Shown here piece after piece: positions 8,218-16,452 of a stretch of 64,000 nucleotides of DNA. The DNA is from Desulfoluna butyratoxydans. Lineage in GTDB: Bacteria > Desulfobacterota > Desulfobacteria > Desulfobacterales > Desulfolunaceae. The notes under the pieces were generated by a model. The model was not told the DNA's origin. It saw only the letters and a list, made by a program, of their open reading frames with translations, and did no database searches. A program made the translations under genes and the position numbers. The stretch lies in assembly GCF_900699765.1 (NCBI RefSeq), contig NZ_CAADHO010000003.1, positions 248,001-312,000 on the forward strand. The letters run 5' to 3'. The stretch's first letter is position 1, and the number at the start of each line of letters is the position of its first letter.

Positions 8218-8257
8218 AAAGGCTGCTCTCGGTTCGGTCAGGGAACGGCCTTTTTGT
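8218..8257 (+). terminator. Probable terminator after the repressor gene
   Basis: AAAGGCTG pairs with CGGCCTTT around a roughly 20-base loop region containing TTCGGTC, followed by TTTTTGTTTTT. It lies 22 bases after the repressor stop and before the lipoprotein gene. Confidence 0.55.
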
Positions 8258-8338
8258 TTTTCTTGCCTTGGTAAAAAACTGGTTGTATGGTGTTCTTTTT
8301 TAGGGGGCTGGCTATTCATATCTATATGGAGGATAGTA

Positions 8339-8788
8339 ATGCGGCGTGTCCTTTTTGCAGTGATTTCGGCGGTGGCTTTGGCCTTGGCCATGGCGGGGTG
8401 TTCGGGAAACGATGTGCCGGATATGTCACAGGCCCAGGTGTATGAAATTCTTGACTCTGAAAGTTACCCCGCTCCCGATGACAAAGGGCGATACAAGATC
8501 ATTATTTATTCACGCGATGCCAAAACATTCGAGCAGAGAGCACAAACGGCCATTAAGGCTGCCGTGGATTTCCAGAAAAAGAAAAATGCCTATGAGGTTA
8601 TAGTTTGGTTGGAAGCTCTGCCCAAGGTTTCCGAACGAGTAGCTATTGCGGAGTATTACCCTTTTAAAAAGAGCTCATGGGGAAATGATAAAGAATATAT
8701 CTGGTTGGTAGAAGGCTCAGGTTATGAAGTGCGGGGTTCTGAGTTAAACCCGATGGATATTCTTCTGAATGTGTACTTACATCAATGA
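8339..8788 (+). CDS. Small lipoprotein, prophage cargo (possible superinfection exclusion)
   Basis: A 149-aa protein starting at ATG 8339 with GGAGG seven bases upstream. The N-terminus has two arginines, a hydrophobic stretch and a lipobox ending LAMAGC, so the mature protein is probably acylated at Cys20. The mature part is mixed alpha/beta, with RYKIIIYSRDAKTFEQRAQT and an NAYEVIVWLEA strand. Its place just after the repressor, in the region read from the lysogen, is typical of lysogenic-conversion lipoproteins that block superinfection. That role is an inference from position only; no family is recognised. Confidence 0.75.
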   Translation: MRRVLFAVISAVALALAMAGCSGNDVPDMSQAQVYEILDSESYPAPDDKGRYKIIIYSRDAKTFEQRAQTAIKAAVDFQKKKNAYEVIVWLEALPKVSERVAIAEYYPFKKSSWGNDKEYIWLVEGSGYEVRGSELNPMDILLNVYLHQ

Positions 8789-8867
8789 TTGGAATTTTTG
8801 ATACATTCTAAGCGCCTTTGATATTGAATGTCTGTAGAAAAATATAGCTTGTTAGGAGGTAGATCAG

Positions 8868-10124
8868 TTGCGCAATACGCTCAAACCGAACGATGTTTTC
8901 GTTCCAGAAAAATTTCCGATTGAAGAAACAAACGCATATGCATACCGCGGTACGCCACAGCGAGACACTTCAACAGCTTTAGAAAGGGGGTACGTGCCTC
9001 TTGTATTTGGGGGTTACGGCGTTGGGAAATCCAGCATGGTAGCCCGTATTGCTCAAGATTTTCAACCGTCCGATGCAGTGGTGTACGTGGAAACTGTTTA
9101 TGCCAAGTCACTTGATTCAATCTTTCAACAAGTTCTTGAAAAACTGGGTTATGAAGTGACCGTTCAAAACACAATGAGTTCTAAAGAGGGAACTACGGCA
9201 ACCATAGGTGCAGAGGTTGAGGGCGGCATTTTTCAGGCCCTTAAGGCAAAGTTCAAAAGTACGTTGTCTGGCAACCATGAAGATACGAGAACTGAAGTTT
9301 CAGAATTAGTGGTCACAACACCCACTGAGTCGAAAATTATAGATATTTGTGAACAAAACGGACTCCTTTTAATTGTTGATGAATTACACCGTGCCAGTGA
9401 ACCACTTACACACGACCTGAGCGCATTTCTCAAGGCATACGCGAATAAAAACTGTAAAAATTTTAGAATTGCATTACTGGGTACTGAAAACGAAGCGTCC
9501 CGTTTGGTTATAAGTGATCCCGGTACTGATCGGATTTTGGAAGAGGTACCTCTTCCACCATTAAGCACCACTGAGGCTCAAGAAGTAATTGAAACAGGGT
9601 TTCCAAGACTCGGGATTGAGATTAGCGATGATGTCCGTGACGAATTAGTCCAATATTCTGTCGGGTCCCCTTTCGTGCTACAGTTTCTCTGTCTTGAAAT
9701 CGCTGAGGCCAGTTACCGAGAAGAATCGCGAGCAGTTACGAGCGAAGACGTCAAGGAATCGCTTAAGACTTACGGACGTCGAAAGGCTCAACGTTTGATT
9801 CGTGAATACAGAGCTGCCATTGAAACTACAGGTGAGAAACGGTATAGAAAACAGATTCTTTTAGCTATGGCTAATGGCGAAGATGAGTATGTCACGATGG
9901 AGTATCTCGTTGAGAAGATATCATCGGCACTCAATATTGATGTTCCAGCTACAGCACTCTCTGGGCCACTTCGTGCTTTAAAAAATCAGAAGTATGGCTC
10001 AATACTACGAGATGTAGCGAACCCAGCAGGTGGCGGTCGGCTTGCAAACTATTCGGGCTTCAGTGACCCCGCAATGAAAGCAATCATTCGAATGGTCGAA
10101 ACTGCACCTATTCCGATGGTCTAA
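8868..10124 (+). CDS. AAA/STAND-like P-loop ATPase, candidate defence component
   Basis: A 418-aa protein started by TTG 8868 with a strong AGGAGGT eight bases upstream. Walker A is FGGYGVGKSS (residues 48-56), Walker B is LLLIVDELHR (about 166-175, D-E pair), and a sensor-1-like ALLGTEN follows. A helical lid (SPFVLQFLCLEIAEASYREE) and a C-terminal winged-helix-like region complete an Orc1/Cdc6- or STAND-type layout. No nuclease, helicase or other effector domain is visible. It is AT-rich next to GC-rich phage genes, indicating separate acquisition. The next gene on the same strand encodes a two-TM protein of similar composition; a hairpin lies between. I read the two as a cargo module, possibly anti-phage; the function is unproven. 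Confidence 0.75.
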   Translation: MRNTLKPNDVFVPEKFPIEETNAYAYRGTPQRDTSTALERGYVPLVFGGYGVGKSSMVARIAQDFQPSDAVVYVETVYAKSLDSIFQQVLEKLGYEVTVQNTMSSKEGTTATIGAEVEGGIFQALKAKFKSTLSGNHEDTRTEVSELVVTTPTESKIIDICEQNGLLLIVDELHRASEPLTHDLSAFLKAYANKNCKNFRIALLGTENEASRLVISDPGTDRILEEVPLPPLSTTEAQEVIETGFPRLGIEISDDVRDELVQYSVGSPFVLQFLCLEIAEASYREESRAVTSEDVKESLKTYGRRKAQRLIREYRAAIETTGEKRYRKQILLAMANGEDEYVTMEYLVEKISSALNIDVPATALSGPLRALKNQKYGSILRDVANPAGGGRLANYSGFSDPAMKAIIRMVETAPIPMV

Positions 10125-10129
10125 TACAG

Positions 10130-10160
10130 GGATTGATGCGACCGAAGGTCACATCAATCC
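10130..10160 (+). terminator. Stem-loop between the ATPase and two-TM genes
   Basis: GGATTGATG/CATCAATCC arms with an inner GACC/GGTC stem and a GAA loop; only one C-A mismatch. There is no U-tract, so it may be an intrinsic barrier, an mRNA end stabiliser or a partial terminator. It begins six bases after the ATPase stop. Confidence 0.55.
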
Positions 10161-10282
10161 TCTGTTGTAAGATATCAAACCGTGAGCGGCATTTCATAGA
10201 TATCAATATGCAGTCATATATGCGTGAGTAGTTTTTGTTCCTTTTGTTTTATCATCGAATCTTATATATTTAGGAATCTACG

Positions 10283-11137
10283 ATGCCGGATCAGTTTTAT
10301 GCATTTGCGCGTACAGCAAAAGATCTTTCGCGAAACCCTTTGGGTATCATTGCACTGTTCATTCTCTTGATTTATGGTTTCGCCTGTTTGGTATTAGGGA
10401 CTATTGGAGAGCACCTTAGAACGGTAGAACGGCTGCCATTGATTTTTTTTCTTGTTATCTTTCCTGTCGTAGTTTTAGGTGTTTTTTATTGGCTTGTCGC
10501 CAAACACCATTACAAACTGTATGGGCCTGGAGACTACCAAAACGAAGAAAATTTTTTTAAAGGAAGTAGTGCTTCAGCCTCGGTACGACAGACTTCTAAA
10601 AATAAGAATCCGGAAGGCTTATCCATTAAAAATGATCAAGATAGGAAGCCCAAAAATGATGAGCCTGGTAAGCAAGGTAATAATCCTCAGAACATAGAAG
10701 ATCTTCTGTCATTCGGCAAAGGATCTGTAGTTGCAGAATTCTTTGAAATGATTATCAATAGAGATCTGAAAGAGTTCGATTTATCAACGGGGTCAACGAC
10801 TGAGAAAATTTTAGTGAAGCAGCTGGCTGTTACACGTGCCGAAGTGTGGTTTGATCAAACGTACAATTCAATTTTTGGAAGTCAGATTGCTTTGCTTAAA
10901 CTTCTTAATGAGAGAAAATACCCTGTGGATTCAGTCGTAATGGATAGCTATTTCGAAAAGCAACAGCAAAAATTTCCAAAACTATTCTCAACTTGGACAA
11001 AAGAAGGATACTTGAATTTTCTCTTCGTCAATTCATTAATAGTCATTGAAGATGGTAACTATAGAATTACCCCTCATGGCATAGAATTCCTTATGGTTAT
11101 AACTAAAAAAGGATTGTCAGAAGATAGGGATTTTTGA
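10283..11137 (+). CDS. Two-TM protein with soluble C-terminal domain, partner of the ATPase
   Basis: A 284-aa protein. Two hydrophobic segments, residues about 19-43 (NPLGIIALFILLIYGFACLV) and 50-71 (LPLIFFLVIFPVVVLGVFYW), make a hairpin. A polar, Lys/Asn-rich linker (95-135) follows, then a soluble domain (140-284) ending in a winged-helix-like strand-turn (GNYRITPHGIEFLMVI). From memory, this N-terminal 2TM hairpin recurs on unrelated effector or sensor domains in bacterial conflict genes; that is not verified here. It starts at ATG 10283 with GGAA just upstream. Very AT-rich. It lies at the end of the rightward cargo block and converges with the tail operon. Confidence 0.7.
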   Translation: MPDQFYAFARTAKDLSRNPLGIIALFILLIYGFACLVLGTIGEHLRTVERLPLIFFLVIFPVVVLGVFYWLVAKHHYKLYGPGDYQNEENFFKGSSASASVRQTSKNKNPEGLSIKNDQDRKPKNDEPGKQGNNPQNIEDLLSFGKGSVVAEFFEMIINRDLKEFDLSTGSTTEKILVKQLAVTRAEVWFDQTYNSIFGSQIALLKLLNERKYPVDSVVMDSYFEKQQQKFPKLFSTWTKEGYLNFLFVNSLIVIEDGNYRITPHGIEFLMVITKKGLSEDRDF

Positions 11138-11196
11138 TTCCTAAAGAATGTATAGGCAGTTTCCACGTACTAAAAGATTACATGAAACTGCTTGTA

Positions 11197-12177
11197 TCAT
11201 GATACATAGTACTTGGTCTTGACTACTACCTGTATCGTATACCCCCCACCCAACGTATGCACCACATTCCCCACCACCCACTCCACCCCCGCCACCTCCT
11301 GCCTCATATCCGGCAGCGTGACGGGGCACTCCGTCATTAAATTCGGATTTCCCACAGCAAGGGATAAAGACCCCGTGGCCTTCTCCTGGCCCATTTTGTC
11401 GAATCGCCCCTGGGCTGCTTCCTTGGCCTCTTGTTCGTTGGGGTAGTGCTTGGGCAGTTTTAGGACTGGCTCGCCGTCTCCCACCTTTACGTCCACGTCT
11501 TTGGCTGCGTCGGCATCGCGGTAGGTGGCCACCACGCTTTTGTATTGGGCGCGGTCCGGGAATGTGAAGCGCCAGGAGGAGAGATCCGCCCGGCGGATCT
11601 CCACGGGGGTGAGTTCTTTGCCGGTCACGCTTTTGGCCTTGCCCTTGGGCACGAAGATCAGGCAGCCGCCGGCTGCCTTGGCCACGGCATCGATCTCCCG
11701 GGCAAGGCGGGTGAGAAGGTGGAGGTCTGATTCGTTGTTCTGAATGATGTGGTTTCGCTGCACTTCCGAAAGAAACGGGTCCACCTTGGGGGTGAGCCGG
11801 TGGCGGGCGGCGATGGTGGCCACCAGGTCGCCCATGCGGATCTGTTCGAAGCTGGCCGTGCGTTTTTCCTTGAGGCTGCCCCGCATTTCGGCGGCTTTGG
11901 CGGAAAGGGTCAGGGTTTCGGGTGGGCCGGAGACGCAGGTGGTGTCCACGGTGAACAGGCCCATGTAGGTGAGCCCGGTTTTGTCTGTCCCCATGTGGAT
12001 GTCCAGTTCTGCGCCTTTGCGGGGAAGCTCCAGGCGGTTGTTCCGGTCATCGAGGAGGATGGAGGCGGTATCGGATTCAAACCCCGCCTTGTCCGTGACA
12101 GTAAGGCGAATCAGCCGGTCGGCGATGAGATCGGTGATGTCCTTGCCTTCGGCCACAATGCGAAAGAGTGGTTTCAT
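11197..12177 (-). CDS. Tail protein D (P2 gpD-like, late control protein family)
   Basis: Baseplate/tail hub component of contractile-tailed phages, related to the VgrG/gp27 fold. It has 326 aa from ATG 12177; a GTG at 12189 is an alternative start four codons upstream that overlaps gpX. Family features are the N-terminal FRIVAEGKDITDLIADRLI, SFEQIRMGDLVATIAARHRL, NESDLHLLTRLAREIDAVAK and a C-terminal LPDMRQEVAGVEWVV. It is the last gene of the leftward tail operon, directly after X, in the P2 order U-X-D. Confidence 0.9.
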   Translation of the reverse strand: MKPLFRIVAEGKDITDLIADRLIRLTVTDKAGFESDTASILLDDRNNRLELPRKGAELDIHMGTDKTGLTYMGLFTVDTTCVSGPPETLTLSAKAAEMRGSLKEKRTASFEQIRMGDLVATIAARHRLTPKVDPFLSEVQRNHIIQNNESDLHLLTRLAREIDAVAKAAGGCLIFVPKGKAKSVTGKELTPVEIRRADLSSWRFTFPDRAQYKSVVATYRDADAAKDVDVKVGDGEPVLKLPKHYPNEQEAKEAAQGRFDKMGQEKATGSLSLAVGNPNLMTECPVTLPDMRQEVAGVEWVVGNVVHTLGGGYTIQVVVKTKYYVS

Positions 12178-12179
12178 GG

Positions 12180-12389
12180 TCAGTCCCACAGCTTGATGGG
12201 TTGGTTTTTCGTCTCGGCCTTGGGGAGCATGGGCAGGGTGATGAGAAGCCCGGCAGGGAGCACCGGCCCCTGATCGGCAAGGCCGGGGTTGGCAGCCAGC
12301 ACCGCTTCCACGGTGCCGTTGGTGTGGCCGTAGTGTTTGTGGCAGATGGCATCCAGAACGTCATGTTCGCGCGTGTGATATACGGGCAT
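12180..12389 (-). CDS. Tail protein X (gpX-like, LysM-type)
   Basis: Sixty-nine residues with the LysM-like pattern MPVYHTREHDVLDAICHKHY followed by VLAANPGLADQGPVLPAG, matching Phage_tail_X. It is a small tail-hub protein that may contact peptidoglycan. It starts at ATG 12389 immediately upstream of the gpD gene and one base after the gpU stop region. Confidence 0.9.
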   Translation of the reverse strand: MPVYHTREHDVLDAICHKHYGHTNGTVEAVLAANPGLADQGPVLPAGLLITLPMLPKAETKNQPIKLWD

Positions 12390-12788
12390 TTATGTGTCCT
12401 CTCCGTAGCGTACCAGTCTAACCCGGAACACAATCTTCCGGGGTACACCGCCCTGGAGGAAAGAGTTCTGGGACTCTGAAATGGATTTGATGCACCACTT
12501 GCCCCACACCTTGCCCAGGCCGTCCACCAGGGTGAGGGGGTTGCCGGTGTCGGCCATGGAGCGCATCTTGTCCATTTGGCCAAGGCCGCCGGCATAGTGC
12601 GGGTAGATGGTGCCGGCCAGGGTGATGTCATCCCGTCCCGGTCCCAGGTACTGCAGGGCAGGGCGCCTGCCCACACGGCGCTGTGCGGACCACTTCCAGG
12701 AGGAGGAGCGTTCAAAGCTGTCATAGGCTGCCGTGGAGATGGAAAAACGGTACTCCCCCAAGCCCATCAGCACATCATTCGATGTCAT
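12390..12788 (-). CDS. Tail protein U (gpU-like)
   Basis: A 132-aa protein from ATG 12788 (GGGGG upstream), overlapping the tape-measure stop by 14 bases. An in-frame ATG at 12767 giving MGLGEYRFSI is another possibility and is closer to the P2 N-terminus. It contains the family core SSWKWSAQRRVGRRPALQYL, then GPGRDDITLAGTIYPH, as in P2 gpU. It acts in tail completion. Confidence 0.88.
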   Translation of the reverse strand: MTSNDVLMGLGEYRFSISTAAYDSFERSSSWKWSAQRRVGRRPALQYLGPGRDDITLAGTIYPHYAGGLGQMDKMRSMADTGNPLTLVDGLGKVWGKWCIKSISESQNSFLQGGVPRKIVFRVRLVRYGEDT

Positions 12789-15291
12789 ACAAGGCCCCCT
12801 GTTTTTCTTCGGTTTCAATGCGTTTGATTTCGGCCATCAAGCGCCTGGCTACGGCTTCGGGATCTTCGCCGGGCGCCTGTTGAAACTGGATATTGAATTC
12901 CTTTTTGCTTTTATCAATCTTTGTGACGGCGGGCTGGGGCTTCAACGTGGGGATGGTTCCAAGATCGGGCACCGCAGCCATGGCAGGGGCCGCCATTATC
13001 ATGCCCGCACCGGCCACAGCTCCTGCTTTTTTCTTGGCGTTGGCCGCGATGGTGTCCGTGTGCTGTTTTTTGTCCCTTGAAAAGAGCCCGCCCACGATCC
13101 CGCCGATCCAGTCTCCGCCGGCACCTCCGGCGATGCCGCCCACCAGGGCACCGATGGCCGTGCCCACCCCGGGGAAGATCATGGAGCCAAGGGCCGCCCC
13201 GGCCATGGCTCCACCGGCACCGCCTGCGATGCCCCCCACATCCCGCGTAACAGAGGCGGCTTTCTGGCCTTTGGTTTTGTCCTTATCCAAAAGGGTGGCC
13301 CCGATGGAGATGGCCCCGGTGGCAACGGCGGCAGCTCCTCCCAGCCTTCGTCCCATCCCTTTGCCTACGGTGAGGGCCGTGCGAAAGCCCTTGGGAAAAC
13401 GCCGGGCAGCCGCAAAGCCCCGTTTGCCCAAACCACTCGCCCGTCGTAGGAGGCCGCGCCGTCCGACACCCCGGCGCCCTCTGCGGCCCCTTCGCCCCTT
13501 TTTTCGTTTCTTTTTGCCGTCGCCACCACCTCCGCCATCATCGCCCGCCATGCCTTCCATGGCCATTTCGGCACGGGTTTTTCTGGCCTGGTAGCCCATG
13601 GCGGCCATGGCGGTGGTAAGGGCTGCCACGGCAGTGACCACCGGGGCGGCCACCGTGGCAATAAGGCCCACGCCCCCCACGATGCCGATGATGGCCGTGG
13701 AGATGCCGCCGTGGTTGATAACAAATCGTTCCACCCAGTCCGTTACCTTTTCGAGCAAGGGAAGCATGCGTTCCAGGGCAGGGGCCAGGGCGTTTCCCAT
13801 GCGCGCCTTGATCAGGTTCCAGCGTTGCGCCTGAATCATCATGCGGGCATCCAGGTTGTTGTCCATGGCTTTGGCCATGGCGCGCGTAAACTGTTCCCTT
13901 TGAAGCTGCGCGCGTTCAAGCTCGGTCCGTTGTGCCACAAATGCTTTTTCCTGCCCCCACATCGCCTTGAAGAACTTCACGGCCTCATCGCTGCCGAACG
14001 CTTGCTGGAGCTTGGCCCCGATTTCGGATGTGTAGTTATCCCCGAACGCCGCCCGGGCCTGTGCCAGAAGGTCGGGCAGGTCCCGCATGTTGCCCTTGTC
14101 GTCCAGGGTTTCGATTTGGACGCCCATCTCTTCAAACTTGGCGTGGGCCTGGGCTGCGGAGCGCTCCAGGGCAGACAGGGTGGTGCCAGCCACGCCCGAT
14201 TCCATTTTTTGTTGAAGCATACCCAGGGCGGTCATTTGGCTGGAGAGGGACACACCGGCAGCGGCAAGGCCTGAGCCCATGGACTGGATGGCCTGCTGCA
14301 TTTTCGCGCCGTCGGTTTTGAATTGCTGCACGCTCTTGGACAGGGTGGCGGAGAAGATCTCCCCAAACTCTTTGTCTGTTGCGTTTTTATAAAGGGGCTC
14401 TTTGAATGAGCCATAGGCCGTGGCAAAAAGGCTGGTCATCTGGCCCACGTCTGCCCTGGTGGCCTTGGCTGTCCACGCGGCGTTGCTGGTCATGGCCGCC
14501 ACGCCCCGGTCGGTGAGGTTTGATATGCCGGATTTGATGTCATAGGCGGCAGAGACGAAGGCCGCCGTGCTCATGCCGGCCAGGTTGCGGGTGGCGTCCA
14601 TGCCTGCCTTGGTGATGGTGTCGAGGTCCTTCACGCCCAGGGAGGCCAGCTCCCCACGCGATCGCTCAATGCCGCGCATGCGGTTGATGGGGTCGGCGAC
14701 CATGCCCCGCGCGGTCTGTCCCACGCGCCCGGCTCCTTCGGCCACCAGGGCGATCTGGGCGGACCGCCGCAGGCTGCGGTCCATGCGCTCCCGTGCCTTT
14801 GTGACCTCTTCAGACACCTGCGCCATCTTCTTCATTTTGCGGGTGCCTTCTTCCAGCTTGCGGGCCACGTCGGCCTGGGCCGCAGCCAGATTCCGGGTGT
14901 CCACCCCGGCGCCGCGCATCTCCGTGCGCATCTCCTTCAATGCGTTTTTCTGCTGGCGGTGTTTCTCCTTCAGGGCCGCAGACGCCTTGCGGGCACGGTC
15001 AAACTCCCGTTCCAGCTTGCGGGTGGGCTTTTCGGCTTTGGCTATCTCGCGGCCCAGTTCTGCCACCCGCTTGCTGGATACGGCAAACTCGGCAGATGTT
15101 TTGCTGAGGCGGGTTTCAAGGGTACGCATCCGATCAATGGCTTTGCTTTCCCGCCCCAGGGCATGCATGGCCTTTTGGCTCTCTGTGATTCGGGTGGCCA
15201 TGCGATTAGAGGACTTTTCCACCTCCGCCGCAGGCTTGCTGTAACGGTTCACCGCATCGATCACAATGGAGAGTTCAAAGTCTTTATTCAT
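12775..15291 (-). CDS. Tail tape-measure protein
   Basis: An 838-aa protein, the longest of the tail genes, setting tail length. Residues 1-190 are a long coiled coil rich in Lys, Glu and Arg (for example ELGREIAKAEKPTRKLEREF). The PhageMin_Tail domain follows (INRMRGIERSRGELASLGV and the IKSGISNLTDRGV region). Hydrophobic segments lie around residues 525-565 (ISTAIIGIVGGVGLIATVAA), then a basic Gly/Arg/Lys-rich stretch and Gly/Ala-rich segments. It starts at ATG 15291 with AGGGG upstream, just past the GpE-like gene, in the standard P2 order E/E'-T-U. Confidence 0.92.
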   Translation of the reverse strand: MNKDFELSIVIDAVNRYSKPAAEVEKSSNRMATRITESQKAMHALGRESKAIDRMRTLETRLSKTSAEFAVSSKRVAELGREIAKAEKPTRKLEREFDRARKASAALKEKHRQQKNALKEMRTEMRGAGVDTRNLAAAQADVARKLEEGTRKMKKMAQVSEEVTKARERMDRSLRRSAQIALVAEGAGRVGQTARGMVADPINRMRGIERSRGELASLGVKDLDTITKAGMDATRNLAGMSTAAFVSAAYDIKSGISNLTDRGVAAMTSNAAWTAKATRADVGQMTSLFATAYGSFKEPLYKNATDKEFGEIFSATLSKSVQQFKTDGAKMQQAIQSMGSGLAAAGVSLSSQMTALGMLQQKMESGVAGTTLSALERSAAQAHAKFEEMGVQIETLDDKGNMRDLPDLLAQARAAFGDNYTSEIGAKLQQAFGSDEAVKFFKAMWGQEKAFVAQRTELERAQLQREQFTRAMAKAMDNNLDARMMIQAQRWNLIKARMGNALAPALERMLPLLEKVTDWVERFVINHGGISTAIIGIVGGVGLIATVAAPVVTAVAALTTAMAAMGYQARKTRAEMAMEGMAGDDGGGGGDGKKKRKKGRRGRRGRRGVGRRGLLRRASGLGKRGFAAARRFPKGFRTALTVGKGMGRRLGGAAAVATGAISIGATLLDKDKTKGQKAASVTRDVGGIAGGAGGAMAGAALGSMIFPGVGTAIGALVGGIAGGAGGDWIGGIVGGLFSRDKKQHTDTIAANAKKKAGAVAGAGMIMAAPAMAAVPDLGTIPTLKPQPAVTKIDKSKKEFNIQFQQAPGEDPEAVARRLMAEIKRIETEEKQGALYDIE

Positions 15292-15300
15292 GCGTGCCCC

Positions 15301-15432
15301 TTATGGTGTTGCTGTGTGGTTGGCCCGGTACCGGGCCACGGCTTCCTCGTGGTAGTCCAGGAATTCATCCAGTGACAGCCCCTTGATCTCCGAAGGCTGC
15401 CACTGAAACACCGTGGCGATGTTGGCAATCAT
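15301..15432 (-). CDS. GpE/E'-family small tail protein
   Basis: A 43-residue protein beginning MIANIATVFQWQPSEIKGLS and ending ANHTATP, matching the short GpE family (PF06528; typically hydrophobic start, a Trp and an acidic helix). Its ATG overlaps the TGA of the preceding assembly chaperone as ATGA. A -1 slip on the AAAA just before that stop would fuse the two proteins, as P2 makes E+E' from the same arrangement. It was too short for routine ORF calling but is well supported by position and sequence. Confidence 0.85.
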   Translation of the reverse strand: MIANIATVFQWQPSEIKGLSLDEFLDYHEEAVARYRANHTATP

Positions 15433-15710
15433 TTTGCGGCGGGTTTGCCGTCCGAGGGCTCCGGGCCAGACTGGAAAAAAGTTTCCACCTTGTCGTTGAT
15501 CCTTTCCCAGTCGATCACGTCCATGGCGTCCAGGTCCTTGGGGGAGAGTTCGGCCACCAGCTGGATCAGCTTTCGGGACCGGTGGTGGGTGCCGTTCTCA
15601 TTTTCCATGAGGGTGAGGTCCCCCACGGTGGGGCGTCGCAACGTCAGGGTGTCCACCACCACCCCGTCTTCATTTTTAAAGGGGTATGCCAGGTCAAATG
15701 TTTCCGTCAT
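15429..15710 (-). CDS. Tail assembly chaperone (P2 gpE-like)
   Basis: Ninety-three residues with the chaperone family start MTETFDLAYPF followed by LRRPTVGDLTLMEN and an aspartate-rich middle (LDAMDVIDWERINDKVE). It guides tube polymerisation around the tape measure. The stop overlaps the start of the GpE-like gene. The 3' end AAACCCGCCGCAAAATGA offers a weak A_AAA slip site for a -1 frameshift fusion. Confidence 0.85.
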   Translation of the reverse strand: MTETFDLAYPFKNEDGVVVDTLTLRRPTVGDLTLMENENGTHHRSRKLIQLVAELSPKDLDAMDVIDWERINDKVETFFQSGPEPSDGKPAAK

Positions 15711-15888
15711 GGTCCGTGTCCTTTTCTTCTGCCGCCGGGGCGGCCTTGGGTGAGGGTTTCAGCTTTACGAATCCGCCGAGCACCAGGAATTCAGCCTGGC
15801 GCGGGGTGAGCTCCACGTCTGTTTCCGGTGGCACCGTGCCGCCGGAAAGGAGCACGGTGCGCCGGGTGATGTAGGTTTGCGCTTTCAT
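15694..15888 (-). CDS. Small conserved-type tail-region protein of unknown function
   Basis: A 64-aa protein from ATG 15888. Residues 8-45 form a compact beta-like unit (TVLLSGGTVPPETDVELT, then a turn and LGGFVKLKP) and the tail is charged. It lies between the tube and chaperone genes and overlaps the chaperone start by 17 bases. Similar small proteins are found here in other myoviruses, but I cannot name a function. Confidence 0.7.
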   Translation of the reverse strand: MKAQTYITRRTVLLSGGTVPPETDVELTPRQAEFLVLGGFVKLKPSPKAAPAAEEKDTDHDGNI

Positions 15889-15891
15889 CCG

Positions 15892-16401
15892 TTAGATCCC
15901 GATGGCTTCGCGGACTTCGGCCAGCATGTCTATTCCGCCCACCACGCGTTTCATGTTGGGAATATCGATGAGCACCACGGGGATTTTGTTAATGGCCAGG
16001 CCGTAGTAACGGCAGGACACCTGCACTTTCAGGCCGGACTTGTCCCCGGCCTTCCAGGAGCCCATATCAATCTCTTTCCAGGAGCCGGTCAGGTTGATGA
16101 TGACGGGCTTGATGGACCCCCCGCCATCGTCAAAGGCCCCACGCATGGTGAGGTTCACCAGGTTTCCGGGTGCCAGCCCCCACATGGCAAACAGGGCCGG
16201 GTCATATTCGTTGACGGTAAAGCTGCCGGTGAGCTTTTCCATGCCCAGGTCCACGTCCACCGGGGCATCCATGGCGCCGCCCCGGTACTCTTCGGTTTTG
16301 ATGGAGAGCTTGGGCAACTCGATGTTTTCAACCTTCCCCGCGTATCCCTTGCCGTCCACAAAGAGATTCATCGCGCGAAGGTATTCAGGCATGTTTGACA
16401 T
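15892..16401 (-). CDS. Major tail tube protein (gpFII-like)
   Basis: A 169-aa protein from ATG 16401 with GGAGG nine bases upstream. The Phage_tube family signature runs from AMNLFVDGKGYAGKVENIEL through EEYRGGAMDAPVDVDLGMEK to the C-terminal NMKRVVGGIDMLAEVREAIG. It forms the inner tube of the contractile tail beneath the sheath. It directly follows the sheath gene, as in P2 FI-FII. Confidence 0.95.
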   Translation of the reverse strand: MSNMPEYLRAMNLFVDGKGYAGKVENIELPKLSIKTEEYRGGAMDAPVDVDLGMEKLTGSFTVNEYDPALFAMWGLAPGNLVNLTMRGAFDDGGGSIKPVIINLTGSWKEIDMGSWKAGDKSGLKVQVSCRYYGLAINKIPVVLIDIPNMKRVVGGIDMLAEVREAIGI

Positions 16402-16452
16402 TTTTCCTCCTTGGCCAGGGGCCGGGAAAGGTTTTTGCTTAACGCTTAACGG

